From contig JADLCG010000178.1 of NCBI GenBank assembly GCA_020847355.1, positions 1-9,881 on the forward strand: a stretch of DNA of 9,881 nucleotides, written 5' to 3'. The stretch comes from Anaerolineales bacterium (GTDB lineage Bacteria > Chloroflexota > Anaerolineae > Anaerolineales > Villigracilaceae). Positions 1 through 6,465 of this stretch are shown here, in pieces (position 1 is the first letter of the stretch; each line of letters starts with the position of its first letter). A program made the position numbers and the translations under genes. The notes under the pieces are model-generated. The model did not search any database. It was not told the DNA's origin and saw nothing but the letters and a program-made list of their open reading frames with translations.

Positions 1-318
1 GGCTGGACATTAACCGCCATTGAAAGCGGACTTGACGGCTTGCTCGCGCGCAAAATACCGCACGCCGCCGCTTTCCCTACGCTGACGGCTGATACTCTGC
101 TAGAAGCATTGCGCGCCGCCCAAGCCTCCGCGCAGACAGATATTGCAGTTGGCGTGACCATCTTCCCCGAAGAAAGAAGCGCCGTGATGGCGCTGATCAC
201 GGCGCAGGGCGAGCAGAGTCAGAAAATTACGTATGGCGGTCCGCCAAAAAGCCTGCCGCTGTGGAGCGTGAATCTCACGCTCAATTGGTTGCGCGCCGTT
301 GTAGAGGAACTCGGTTGA
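1..318 (+). CDS. CinA C-terminal-domain-like protein, 3' end only, shortened
   Basis: The reading frame is open from the first base, so the gene begins outside the window; 105 codons and a TGA stop are visible. The fragment opens with GWTLTAIESG and continues LDGLLARKI, which lines up with the TLATAESCTGG-L-A-R start of the CinA C-terminal domain (nicotinamide-nucleotide amidase, PncC type). It ends with a YGGPPKSLPLWSVNLTLNWLR segment like the family's closing Gly-Asp-Arg ... AL-LLRR helix. The family's Cys-Thr-Gly after Glu-Ser is Gly-Leu-Asp here. The middle of the domain (the Gly-Gly-Val-x-Tyr-Ser-Asn stretch and the Gly-rich TGIAGPGG loop) is missing or reduced, making it roughly 50 residues shorter than usual. 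I infer that amidase activity is doubtful. The next gene starts one base after the stop, suggesting co-transcription. The family call is by eye; a full CinA N-terminal domain upstream is possible but not visible. Confidence 0.6.
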   Translation, partial: GWTLTAIESGLDGLLARKIPHAAAFPTLTADTLLEALRAAQASAQTDIAVGVTIFPEERSAVMALITAQGEQSQKITYGGPPKSLPLWSVNLTLNWLRAVVEELG

Positions 319-319
319 T

Positions 320-1321
320 ATGCCTCCGCGCCGCCGCAAAAAAGATTCCGCTTTAGTCGCGCTGGTTTGGGGAATTAACCTAGCGGGCGTGTTCGCGCTC
401 ATCGCAGTATTTTTAGCTTATCTATATCTAAACCCAGTTTCCGCCGCGCCGCACATAGAAAATCAAATTCCGCAGGCGCTCAATACATCCGCCCCCACAG
501 CGACCTTTCCCGCCACCTTCACCGCTTTACCCGGCGGAGTTTATTACCTGCCCACCGTCACGAGAAATCCGCGTTCTACTTCCGTAGTAGTTGAAACGCC
601 AACGCCTTTGGTAATTGAAAGCGGACTAAGACCAACGATCATCGGGTATTCAGTTTCAGGCAGACCTTTAGAAGTGTACACTTTTGGCAATGGCGCAAGA
701 CAAGTGATGATCATAGCCGGCATTCACGGCGGCTACGAATGGAACACGATTGCCCTCGCTGATGAATTGATCCAACATTTAGTGGAAAACCCCAGCGATA
801 TTATGCCGGAGGCGACAGTTTACATTCTGCGAAATATGAACCCAGACGGCGACGCGCGCGATCACGGCTATGACGGGCGCGTCAACGATCACGGCGTGGA
901 CTTGAACCGCAACTTCCCGACCAATTGGGCGGCGACTTGGGATCGCGCCGGCTGTTGGAACTACGGTCCCTCCACTGGCGGCACGGGACCCGGCTCCGAG
1001 CCGGAAACGCAAGCCGTGATGAACTTCCTAAAAACGCACAAAGTGAAAACTCTGATCAGCTACCACAGCGCGGCTTTGGGCGTCTTCCCCGGCGGAGAGC
1101 CGTGGGAAGAAAACTCCTATCGCTTCGCCGAAACGCTGGCTGAAGCGACTGGCTACGCCTTTCCGCCGATTGATTTAGGCTGTACATTCACCGGCACGCT
1201 AGCGGATTATGCCGTAGAGATGGGCGCAACCTCAGTGGATATGGAATTAGCTTCGCACAGCCGCACCGATTTCAAGTTAAACTTGAAAGCCTTACGCATT
1301 TTACAAACTTGGGAAAATTAA
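320..1321 (+). CDS. Membrane-anchored M14 zinc carboxypeptidase
   Basis: Predicted metallopeptidase of the M14 family, acting on peptides or cell-wall peptides outside the membrane. A basic start (MPPRRRKK) is followed by one hydrophobic segment at about residues 12-37, so the protein is probably tethered with its catalytic part outside. Residues about 55-98 form a Thr/Ser/Pro-rich linker. The catalytic domain follows: GIHGGYEWN at 134-142 (zinc ligands likely H136 and E140), NPDG at 174-177, DLNRNFP at 194-200 (R197 likely substrate-binding), SYHSA at 247-251 (H249, third zinc ligand) and DMELASH at 307-313 (E309, likely general base). The first motif has three residues between His and Glu where textbook M14 enzymes have two. 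C212 and C288 could form a disulfide. The start codon lies 1 base after the preceding stop; AGAGG at 303-307 is a weak ribosome binding site 12 bases upstream. The exact substrate cannot be told. Confidence 0.85.
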   Translation: MPPRRRKKDSALVALVWGINLAGVFALIAVFLAYLYLNPVSAAPHIENQIPQALNTSAPTATFPATFTALPGGVYYLPTVTRNPRSTSVVVETPTPLVIESGLRPTIIGYSVSGRPLEVYTFGNGARQVMIIAGIHGGYEWNTIALADELIQHLVENPSDIMPEATVYILRNMNPDGDARDHGYDGRVNDHGVDLNRNFPTNWAATWDRAGCWNYGPSTGGTGPGSEPETQAVMNFLKTHKVKTLISYHSAALGVFPGGEPWEENSYRFAETLAEATGYAFPPIDLGCTFTGTLADYAVEMGATSVDMELASHSRTDFKLNLKALRILQTWEN

Positions 1322-1342
1322 CCAAATTAGCTTTATTGACAT

Positions 1343-1349
1343 AAAGGAG
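1343..1349 (+). promoter_or_regulatory. Strong Shine-Dalgarno site of the amidohydrolase-CYTH gene
   Basis: AAAGGAG lies 5 bases before the ATG at 1355 and fixes that start. It contrasts with the minus-strand operon of this window, where no such site is seen. Confidence 0.85.
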
Positions 1350-1354
1350 TTTGA

Positions 1355-3331
1355 ATGACTCAAAACATAGATATTTTATTTACCAACGCCATCGTATTAA
1401 CCATGGACAAAAAATTAAACCAATATGATCCGGGCGCGGTGGCAATTCAGGGCGATTCGATCTTGGCGGTTGGTCCAGAGGCTGAATTAAAAGCTGAATA
1501 CAGCGCCAAAGAAACTATTGACTGCAAAGGCAAAGTCCTCATGCCGGGCTTGGTCAACGCGCATACGCACGTGCCAATGACTTTACTGCGCGGCTTGGCA
1601 GACGATTTGCGGCTCGATGTTTGGCTGATGGGCTATATGCTCCCCGTAGAAAGAGAATTCGTCTCGCCGGAGTTTGTACGCCTCGGCACGCAAATTGCCT
1701 GCGCCGAACAAATTCGGAGCGGCGTAACTACCTTCAACGATATGTATTTTTTTGAAGACGATATCGCCCAAGCCACCGCCGAAGTGGGCATGCGCGCAGT
1801 CTGCGGCGAATCGGTGATGAAATACCCCGCGCCCGATGCGCCCGCTTTTGAAGATTCAATCGCCTACGCGCGCGAATTCATCCAAAAATGGAAAGGGCAT
1901 TCGCTCATCACTCCGGCAATTGCGCCGCACGCGCCCTACTCCACCACGCCGGAAATTTTACGAACCTGCGCCCAAATCGCTAAAGAACACGACGTGCCTC
2001 TGCACATCCACATTTCCGAAACTGCGTTTGAAGTTGAAACCATGCGGGGCGAGCAAGGGATGCCAGTTGTGCCATACGTCAAAAAACAAGGCTTGCTCGA
2101 AGCCAAAGTCATCGCCGCGCATTGCGTGCATTTAGATATCGGCGAGATGAAAACCCTGCAACATGTCAACGCCGGCGTGGCGCACAACCCATCTTCCAAT
2201 CTCAAACTCGCTTCCGGGTTTGCCCCAATCCCCAAAATGCTGGAGAATGGACTCAACGTGGGCATTGGCACAGATGGACCGGCCTCCAACAACGATCTGG
2301 ATATGTTTGAGGAAATCCGCCTCGCCGCTTTCATCGCCAAAGCCTCGTCCAATGACCCAACAATCGTCCCCGCCGCAACCGCCCTCTTGATGGGAACGCG
2401 CTTAGGCGCGCAAGCGCTGCATATCGGACATTTGACCGGTTCGCTGGAGCCGGGCAAACGCGCCGACCTGATCATTGTAGACACGTCTCCGATTCACAAC
2501 TCCCCGCGCTTCCGCCGCGATCCAAATAACGCCTACGCTCAATTGGTTTACGCCTCCAAATCCACAGACGTGACCGATGTGCTGGTCAACGGGAAATGGC
2601 TCATGCGCGATCACAACCTACTGACCGTGCAGGAAGATATTTTAGTCAAAGAAGCCCGAAGCATTGCCAAGAAAATTGACGCATTCTTGATCGAACGCGA
2701 AAAATCCGTGCTTTCCAAACTCATCGCTTTGGGCGGCTCGGCGCAGGAAGAATCGTTTGAGGTGCAGGTGAAAGTTCGGGTGACCGAACCGGAAACGGTC
2801 GTCCAAAATTTGAAACGCGCAGAGATCGAGATCAACGCGCACAAGCATTATCAACAATTTGACGATTATCTGCTCTTTGACGATCCAACGCAGGGACGTT
2901 TGCGCTTCCGCGAAGACAATCTGATCAACGCGAAAGGCTTATCTGAAAGCGTGCGCTCGCGCCTTACTTTAGTCGGGCAAAAACGCGAAGGCGAATTCCA
3001 CGACGTTCTGCTTTCGCGCAGTCGCTTTATTGCGCCAGCCATGCACACGATCCGCTTTTACCGCGAATACTTCAAACCAGCCAAAGAAATTTCAGTGACT
3101 AAAGATCGCCTGCGTTGGCACATCCGCTATAAAGCCACCGAGTTTTATATCAATTTGGATGAAATCAAAGAGCCGGCGATGGGCTACTTCTTGGAAGTCA
3201 AGAGCCGCACGTGGAGCCGCAAAGACGCCGATAAAAAAGCGGAATTGGTCAATGAACTGCTGGATCTGCTTGGCGCAGGCGACGCTGAAGTCGTCACGCA
3301 GGATTACATCGAAATATTGACTGCCAAATAA
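1355..3331 (+). CDS. Amidohydrolase (MTA/SAH deaminase type) fused to a CYTH-like domain
   Basis: Two-domain cytoplasmic protein of 658 residues. Residues 1 to about 440 are a complete metal-dependent amidohydrolase of the MtaD/SsnA type, which deaminates 5'-methylthioadenosine, S-adenosylhomocysteine or related ring compounds. Visible motifs are NAHTH (H70, H72), APHAPYS (H192), HIHISET (H219 metal ligand, E222 proton shuttle), AAHCVH (H256), HNPSSN (277-282) and GTDGPASNN (D307 metal ligand). All key residues are present. Residues about 465-658 look like a CYTH / triphosphate-tunnel domain: opening strand E469-V-Q471-V-K473, QQFDDYLLFDD (500-510), RLRFRE (515-520), RLTLVGQK (536-543), an inner K/R pair near 583-585, and YINLDEI ... 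FLEVKSRTWS (598-621). Single-domain relatives of the first part run about 430-470 residues, so the tail is an addition. The canonical ExExK is ExQxK, so phosphatase activity is uncertain. Substrate specificity cannot be read from sequence. Confidence 0.88.
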   Translation: MTQNIDILFTNAIVLTMDKKLNQYDPGAVAIQGDSILAVGPEAELKAEYSAKETIDCKGKVLMPGLVNAHTHVPMTLLRGLADDLRLDVWLMGYMLPVEREFVSPEFVRLGTQIACAEQIRSGVTTFNDMYFFEDDIAQATAEVGMRAVCGESVMKYPAPDAPAFEDSIAYAREFIQKWKGHSLITPAIAPHAPYSTTPEILRTCAQIAKEHDVPLHIHISETAFEVETMRGEQGMPVVPYVKKQGLLEAKVIAAHCVHLDIGEMKTLQHVNAGVAHNPSSNLKLASGFAPIPKMLENGLNVGIGTDGPASNNDLDMFEEIRLAAFIAKASSNDPTIVPAATALLMGTRLGAQALHIGHLTGSLEPGKRADLIIVDTSPIHNSPRFRRDPNNAYAQLVYASKSTDVTDVLVNGKWLMRDHNLLTVQEDILVKEARSIAKKIDAFLIEREKSVLSKLIALGGSAQEESFEVQVKVRVTEPETVVQNLKRAEIEINAHKHYQQFDDYLLFDDPTQGRLRFREDNLINAKGLSESVRSRLTLVGQKREGEFHDVLLSRSRFIAPAMHTIRFYREYFKPAKEISVTKDRLRWHIRYKATEFYINLDEIKEPAMGYFLEVKSRTWSRKDADKKAELVNELLDLLGAGDAEVVTQDYIEILTAK

Positions 3332-3352
3332 AACGCTTACGGACAGGCGTTT
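3331..3352. terminator. Possible weak bidirectional terminator between convergent genes
   Basis: A perfect 6-bp inverted repeat, AAACGC at 3331-3336 and GCGTTT at 3347-3352, encloses a 10-base loop. It spans the 5-base gap between the two convergent stop codons and the last codons of mltG. Read on the minus strand, the stem is followed by a T-rich run (GCGTTTTATTT), as expected for a weak intrinsic terminator of the mltG operon. The stem is short, so the call is tentative. Confidence 0.3.
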
Positions 3353-4452
3353 GCAATTTGCTCTTTAAAGGTGATCGAAAAATTATGATAGCCGGAGCCG
3401 TCACATTTGGCGCGGAAATAATAATAAGGCGTGGATTGCGGGTTGGCGACTGCCGTCAGCGCGTCTAAGCCGGGGTTTGAAATTGGCGCGGGCGGCAAGC
3501 CTATATTTTGATAGGTGTTATACGGCGAAAGAGTCTGGAGATCGTTCAAATCCAGCGGGCTTTTCCACCAGCTATTCGAGTCCGCTTGATAGCCAAGCGC
3601 GTATTGAATGGTCGGGTCTGCGTCTAACTTCATGCCAAGTTTGAGGCGGTTTAGATAAACTGAGGCGATGATTGGAGCTTCTTCGGCTTGAACGGCTTCA
3701 CGCTGAACAATGGAAGCGACGATCGCCGCTTGGTAAACGTCTAAGCCTTGATTGGCAAAGCCGGCTTTCAAATCTTCCGTGAGGTGTTGCGCGAAATTTC
3801 TAGCGATTACATCCAACAGTTGTTCGGGAGAAGTTTCGCGCGGAAGCGTATATGTGTCTGGATAGAAAAAACCCTCCATGCTGGATGAAGCGGGGAGAAA
3901 ATCCAACACGCTGGGGCGGGTTTGCGCGGCGGCGAGAAATGCCTGAGGTTCAATGACCAAGCCTGAGGTCGGGAGTGAAGCGGCGATTTCTTCCATCCGC
4001 CAGCCGGGCAGAATCACCAAAGTCGCATCGCTGGGAGAAAATTTCTGAAAGGCATGAGCGATATCCACAATGGACAAAGCGGGGCTCAATCTATATTCGC
4101 CGGATTGGATCGTTAAATCCAAACCGCTATAAACCATGTAATCATAAAAAGCCTGCGCGTCTGAGATCAGGTCCGCTTCGGCTAAACGGTTGGCGATTGA
4201 GAAAACCGTTTCATTGGGGGAGACTTGAAATTTTTGTTCAGCGCCATTGGGGTCGAAGGGAGTCGTGAGCGCAGCGCCGTAAGCGATCAAGCGCGTGGCA
4301 TATTGCAAACGGTCTGGAATGGAAAGGTGCGCGGCGGGCGGACCATACAGCAGAGAGGCGCGCGCGGGCAAATAGCCCACTACCAAATAAAGGCAGGCGC
4401 ACAAGAAAAGCAGAACGAAAACTAAAATAAAATGAAGTTGATAACGGCGCAT
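3337..4452 (-). CDS. mltG: Endolytic transglycosylase MltG (YceG-like)
   Basis: Membrane-anchored lytic transglycosylase that cuts nascent peptidoglycan strands and so sets glycan chain length. One membrane segment lies at about residues 7-27 after a short basic start. A LysM-like region (about 75-135, SPNETVFSIANRLAEADLI and SGEYRLSP) precedes the catalytic domain. Family signatures are MEGFFYPDTY (192-201), ASIVQREA (246-253), NRLKLGMKLDADPTIQYALG (268-287), SPYNTY (309-314) and GLPPAPISNPG (318-328). E252 matches the catalytic Glu218 of Escherichia coli MltG; the Glu two residues before it in E. coli is Gln250 here. C350 and C370 near the end could pair. Length (371) is normal. The ATG abuts the heptamer repeat array and has no Shine-Dalgarno sequence; no other start lies upstream in frame before a stop. 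Last gene of the probable operon, tail to tail with the amidohydrolase gene. Confidence 0.95.
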   Translation of the reverse strand: MRRYQLHFILVFVLLFLCACLYLVVGYLPARASLLYGPPAAHLSIPDRLQYATRLIAYGAALTTPFDPNGAEQKFQVSPNETVFSIANRLAEADLISDAQAFYDYMVYSGLDLTIQSGEYRLSPALSIVDIAHAFQKFSPSDATLVILPGWRMEEIAASLPTSGLVIEPQAFLAAAQTRPSVLDFLPASSSMEGFFYPDTYTLPRETSPEQLLDVIARNFAQHLTEDLKAGFANQGLDVYQAAIVASIVQREAVQAEEAPIIASVYLNRLKLGMKLDADPTIQYALGYQADSNSWWKSPLDLNDLQTLSPYNTYQNIGLPPAPISNPGLDALTAVANPQSTPYYYFRAKCDGSGYHNFSITFKEQIANACP

Positions 4453-4457
4453 GGGGA

Positions 4458-4542
4458 AGGTTTGAGGTTGGGAGGTTACAGGTTGGAGGTTTAAGGTTGA
4501 AGGTTTAAGGTTTAAGGTTCAAGGTTGGAGGTTTAAGGTTGC
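4458..4542. repeat. Heptamer tandem repeat array, 12 degenerate units (AGGTTNN)
   Basis: Twelve 7-bp units start at 4458, 4465, 4473, 4480, 4487, 4494, 4501, 4508, 4515, 4522, 4529 and 4536. All begin AGGTT; the last two bases vary (TG, GG, AC, GG, TA, GA, TA, TA, CA, GG, TA, GC). One extra G follows the second unit. AGGTTTA is the commonest form; as read on the minus strand the units are NNAACCT. The array fills nearly all of the mltG-ruvX gap and continues 36 bases into ruvX. Similar heptamer arrays (STRR sequences) are known from heterocystous cyanobacteria; whether this one belongs to a genome-wide family here cannot be seen from one copy. Confidence 0.92.
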
Positions 4543-4948
4543 GTTGCGTTTCAAGATAATTTTGCAAGATCACGACTGCCGCAAATTCATCTTGATGACC
4601 GGCGCGTTTTTTTTTGGAAACGCCAAGTTCGATTCTCGCGGCGCGGGCAATTTGCGTGCTAAACGCTTCATCCACTAGTTTGATCGGCAAGTTGGTTTGA
4701 TTCTTTAATTCCTCGGCAAAACGCGCGGCTCTTCTGCCCGCCAGATTTGGCTGGCCCTCTTCATCGTAAGATTGACCGATGACGATCAATTCAACTTCAT
4801 TTTGCGCGGCAAGTTCAGCGACTTGCGCCGCGTCAATCTGCCGCGAAATGTGCTGAAGCGCTTTGAGCGGGCTAGCAATGGTTTGCGTCAAATCGCTGAT
4901 CGCCACTCCGATTCTTTTTTCTCCGTGATCTATCGCTAAAATTCTCAT
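4505..4948 (-). CDS. ruvX: RuvX / YqgF family nuclease (putative pre-16S rRNA nuclease)
   Basis: RNase H-fold protein, known as YqgF in E. coli, where it is linked to 16S rRNA 5'-end maturation; relatives are also called putative Holliday junction resolvases. Motifs: ILAIDHGEKRIGVAISD at 3-19 (acidic D7), VELIVIGQS at 52-60, LVDEAFSTQIA at 91-101 (D93, E94) and HQDEFAAVVILQNYLE at 118-133 (D120). The three acidic positions of the active site are therefore present. Most of the length is normal, but the last 11 residues (NLKPPTLNLKP) and the stop codon are encoded by the heptamer array and have no family counterpart. The codons for S-K-K-K-R (residues 111-115) contain an unbroken run of nine A on the coding strand (4607-4615). 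The ATG is 14 bases after the preceding stop with no clear Shine-Dalgarno sequence, suggesting translational coupling. The neighbourhood with mltG also occurs in Bacillus (yrrK, yrrL). Confidence 0.93.
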   Translation of the reverse strand: MRILAIDHGEKRIGVAISDLTQTIASPLKALQHISRQIDAAQVAELAAQNEVELIVIGQSYDEEGQPNLAGRRAARFAEELKNQTNLPIKLVDEAFSTQIARAARIELGVSKKKRAGHQDEFAAVVILQNYLETQRNLKPPTLNLKP

Positions 4949-4962
4949 AGGCTTGGTTTAGG

Positions 4963-6453
4963 TTATTTGACCTCAATAGAAATATTGAAAGGTATCAGGG
5001 GCAGGCGCTTCCACCAACTGGGGCGCAGGGAAATTTGCGAGGCTTGGCGCAGGCTAAAAGCGGATTGTAAGTTTTGAATTGCGGTTTCAATTTTTTCACC
5101 GCGCAGTAAAGCCAAAATTTGGAGACGATCTATTTTCTGATATATCTCTCGGCTCACTTCCACTTCAAAGTGAGAAATGCCTGTGTTGTCCGTTGAGGGG
5201 TCAGTGAGCGGCGCAAAAGCCGGAGCGCCCGGCGCTTCAAAGCCAACTGGGATCGAGGCGTTCATTGAAAGCGCGACTAGCTGATTCAAATCTTTGGCGG
5301 AAACGTAACTTGCTTCAAATTGAATTTGCAATTTCAGCTTCAATGAATTGCCCGGTTCGCCCTCGGCTGGGTCAAACGTTTCTTCCATCACTTGCGCCGC
5401 CTCAAACGTGTCCAGCAATAATAAATCATCCGCAGAGATTTGCGCCTTCATTTTTGCTTCCGCTTCGCGGCGCAAATTTTCCATGACGACATCGCGCAGT
5501 TTAGCGCGGTCGGCTTCGGTTGCGCCCAGCGTCTTTGAATCCGTGCCGCCCGTAGTTGCGGATGGATTTCCAACCGCAATGGAAAGCCCCAACGGACCCT
5601 CTACTACAATAATCGAGCCGGCTAAAACATTTCCACTCTCGCCCGCCTTCAGCGCTTCAATCGGGACTTCAACAAATTCATCGGCGCCCGGGCTGAGCAA
5701 GGTAGCGTTCAAAGTTACAAATTGAATTGGCAAGTCCGTAGCGGTGGAAAGGGTTGTGCCTGCCGGAATATTCACCTCACCTTGGCTCAAGTTTGTAAAA
5801 CGCGCAATGCCTTTGGCTTTCGTCTTTGGGATGGAGATTTCGCTGGCGATTGCCAACGTTTGCTCCGCCTCCACAATTACGGATAATTTTTGAGCGGGGA
5901 TATTTCCATTCATCGAAACGGATTGAAACGACTCGCTCGCCGCCACTGAAAGGACGGTCTTCTGAGTTTGCATCTGCGGATATAAAGTCACCGTCGCGCG
6001 CGGGACAAACAAGCCGGCTACAGTCACGAAGGCAATTACGCCAACCGCAAAAGCGAACGCGCGCCCTAACAACGAAGTGCGCCAAGCGGCTTCCGGCGGA
6101 TAAGCCTCAGCGCGAATCTTTCGCAAATCACGGCGCGGATTTTTCGGCAAGCGCTGTTTGTGCGGCGCAGGTTTGGGCCACGCTTCTTTTTGCGCGGCAG
6201 AGGTTGTGCCAAAAACGGGAATCCCTAAAGCTTCAGCATCTCTGCGAACATTGCCGCGCCGCGTCACCAATCCAAGTTGCGCGCCCAGCGCATCCGCATG
6301 GCGTTGCAAGACTTTTAAATCCAATACGCGCAGGTTTACGCTTTCATATTTGGGCCAAACCAACAAAACGCGCGGCATCTTCACCCACGCCAGTTTATCG
6401 CGGACGGAGATCAAGTCGTCGTGAGCTTCAAGGGTGATGATTTGAGTCTTCAA
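4963..6453 (-). CDS. Membrane-anchored baseplate J/gp47-like protein with N-terminal Rossmann-like domain
   Basis: Function unknown. Three parts are visible. Residues 1 to about 90 form an alpha/beta domain (DDLISVRDKLAW, then RVLLVWPKY, LDLKVLQRHADALGAQLGLVT, ALGIPVFGT) that looks Rossmann-like. A basic Pro/Lys/Arg-rich linker (about 90-130) leads to one membrane segment at about 132-150. The rest would be extracytoplasmic and beta-rich. It contains the pattern of the phage baseplate J family: IPAGTTLSTATD (229-240), FVEVPIEALKAGESGNVLAGSI (260-281), and VGNPSATTGGTDSKTLGATEADRAKLR (294-320). No phage tail gene is nearby, so I infer a resident cell-envelope protein. The start shown is TTG; the same frame reaches the desulfurase stop 12 bases upstream without an ATG, and the next ATG (residue 26) would remove the DDLISVRDKLAW block. 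No Shine-Dalgarno sequence is visible, so the start is uncertain. Confidence 0.75.
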   Translation of the reverse strand: MKTQIITLEAHDDLISVRDKLAWVKMPRVLLVWPKYESVNLRVLDLKVLQRHADALGAQLGLVTRRGNVRRDAEALGIPVFGTTSAAQKEAWPKPAPHKQRLPKNPRRDLRKIRAEAYPPEAAWRTSLLGRAFAFAVGVIAFVTVAGLFVPRATVTLYPQMQTQKTVLSVAASESFQSVSMNGNIPAQKLSVIVEAEQTLAIASEISIPKTKAKGIARFTNLSQGEVNIPAGTTLSTATDLPIQFVTLNATLLSPGADEFVEVPIEALKAGESGNVLAGSIIVVEGPLGLSIAVGNPSATTGGTDSKTLGATEADRAKLRDVVMENLRREAEAKMKAQISADDLLLLDTFEAAQVMEETFDPAEGEPGNSLKLKLQIQFEASYVSAKDLNQLVALSMNASIPVGFEAPGAPAFAPLTDPSTDNTGISHFEVEVSREIYQKIDRLQILALLRGEKIETAIQNLQSAFSLRQASQISLRPSWWKRLPLIPFNISIEVK

Positions 6454-6465
6454 GATAAGTTCGGC

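Noticed and set aside
100..402. Minus-strand open frame of 100 codons spanning the CinA-like and M14 genes
   Set aside because: It crosses two well-supported plus-strand genes and shows no domain-like pattern.
1336..1341. Perfect TTGACA (-35-like) before the amidohydrolase-CYTH gene
   Set aside because: No -10-like hexamer lies 16-18 bases downstream; the right distance falls inside the coding start, so it is probably chance.
1936..2484. Open frame of 182 codons on the minus strand inside the amidohydrolase
   Set aside because: Antisense shadow of the catalytic domain, with no recognisable motif and no ribosome binding site sought or seen.
4388..4405. Possible lipoprotein cysteine (Leu-Cys-Ala-Cys) at the start of MltG
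   Set aside because: The -2 position is Cys, the motif lies inside the hydrophobic core, and MltG proteins normally keep an uncleaved membrane segment.
4949..4970. A single heptamer-like unit (AGGTTAT at 4960-4966) upstream of ruvX
   Set aside because: One imperfect unit without neighbours is not distinguishable from chance, though it resembles the array units.
5826..6437. Long open frame (203 codons) on the plus strand opposite the baseplate-J-like gene
   Set aside because: It is wholly antisense to a gene with clear family motifs, its product is Arg/Ser/Pro-rich with no domain, and it is explained by the codon bias of the opposite strand.
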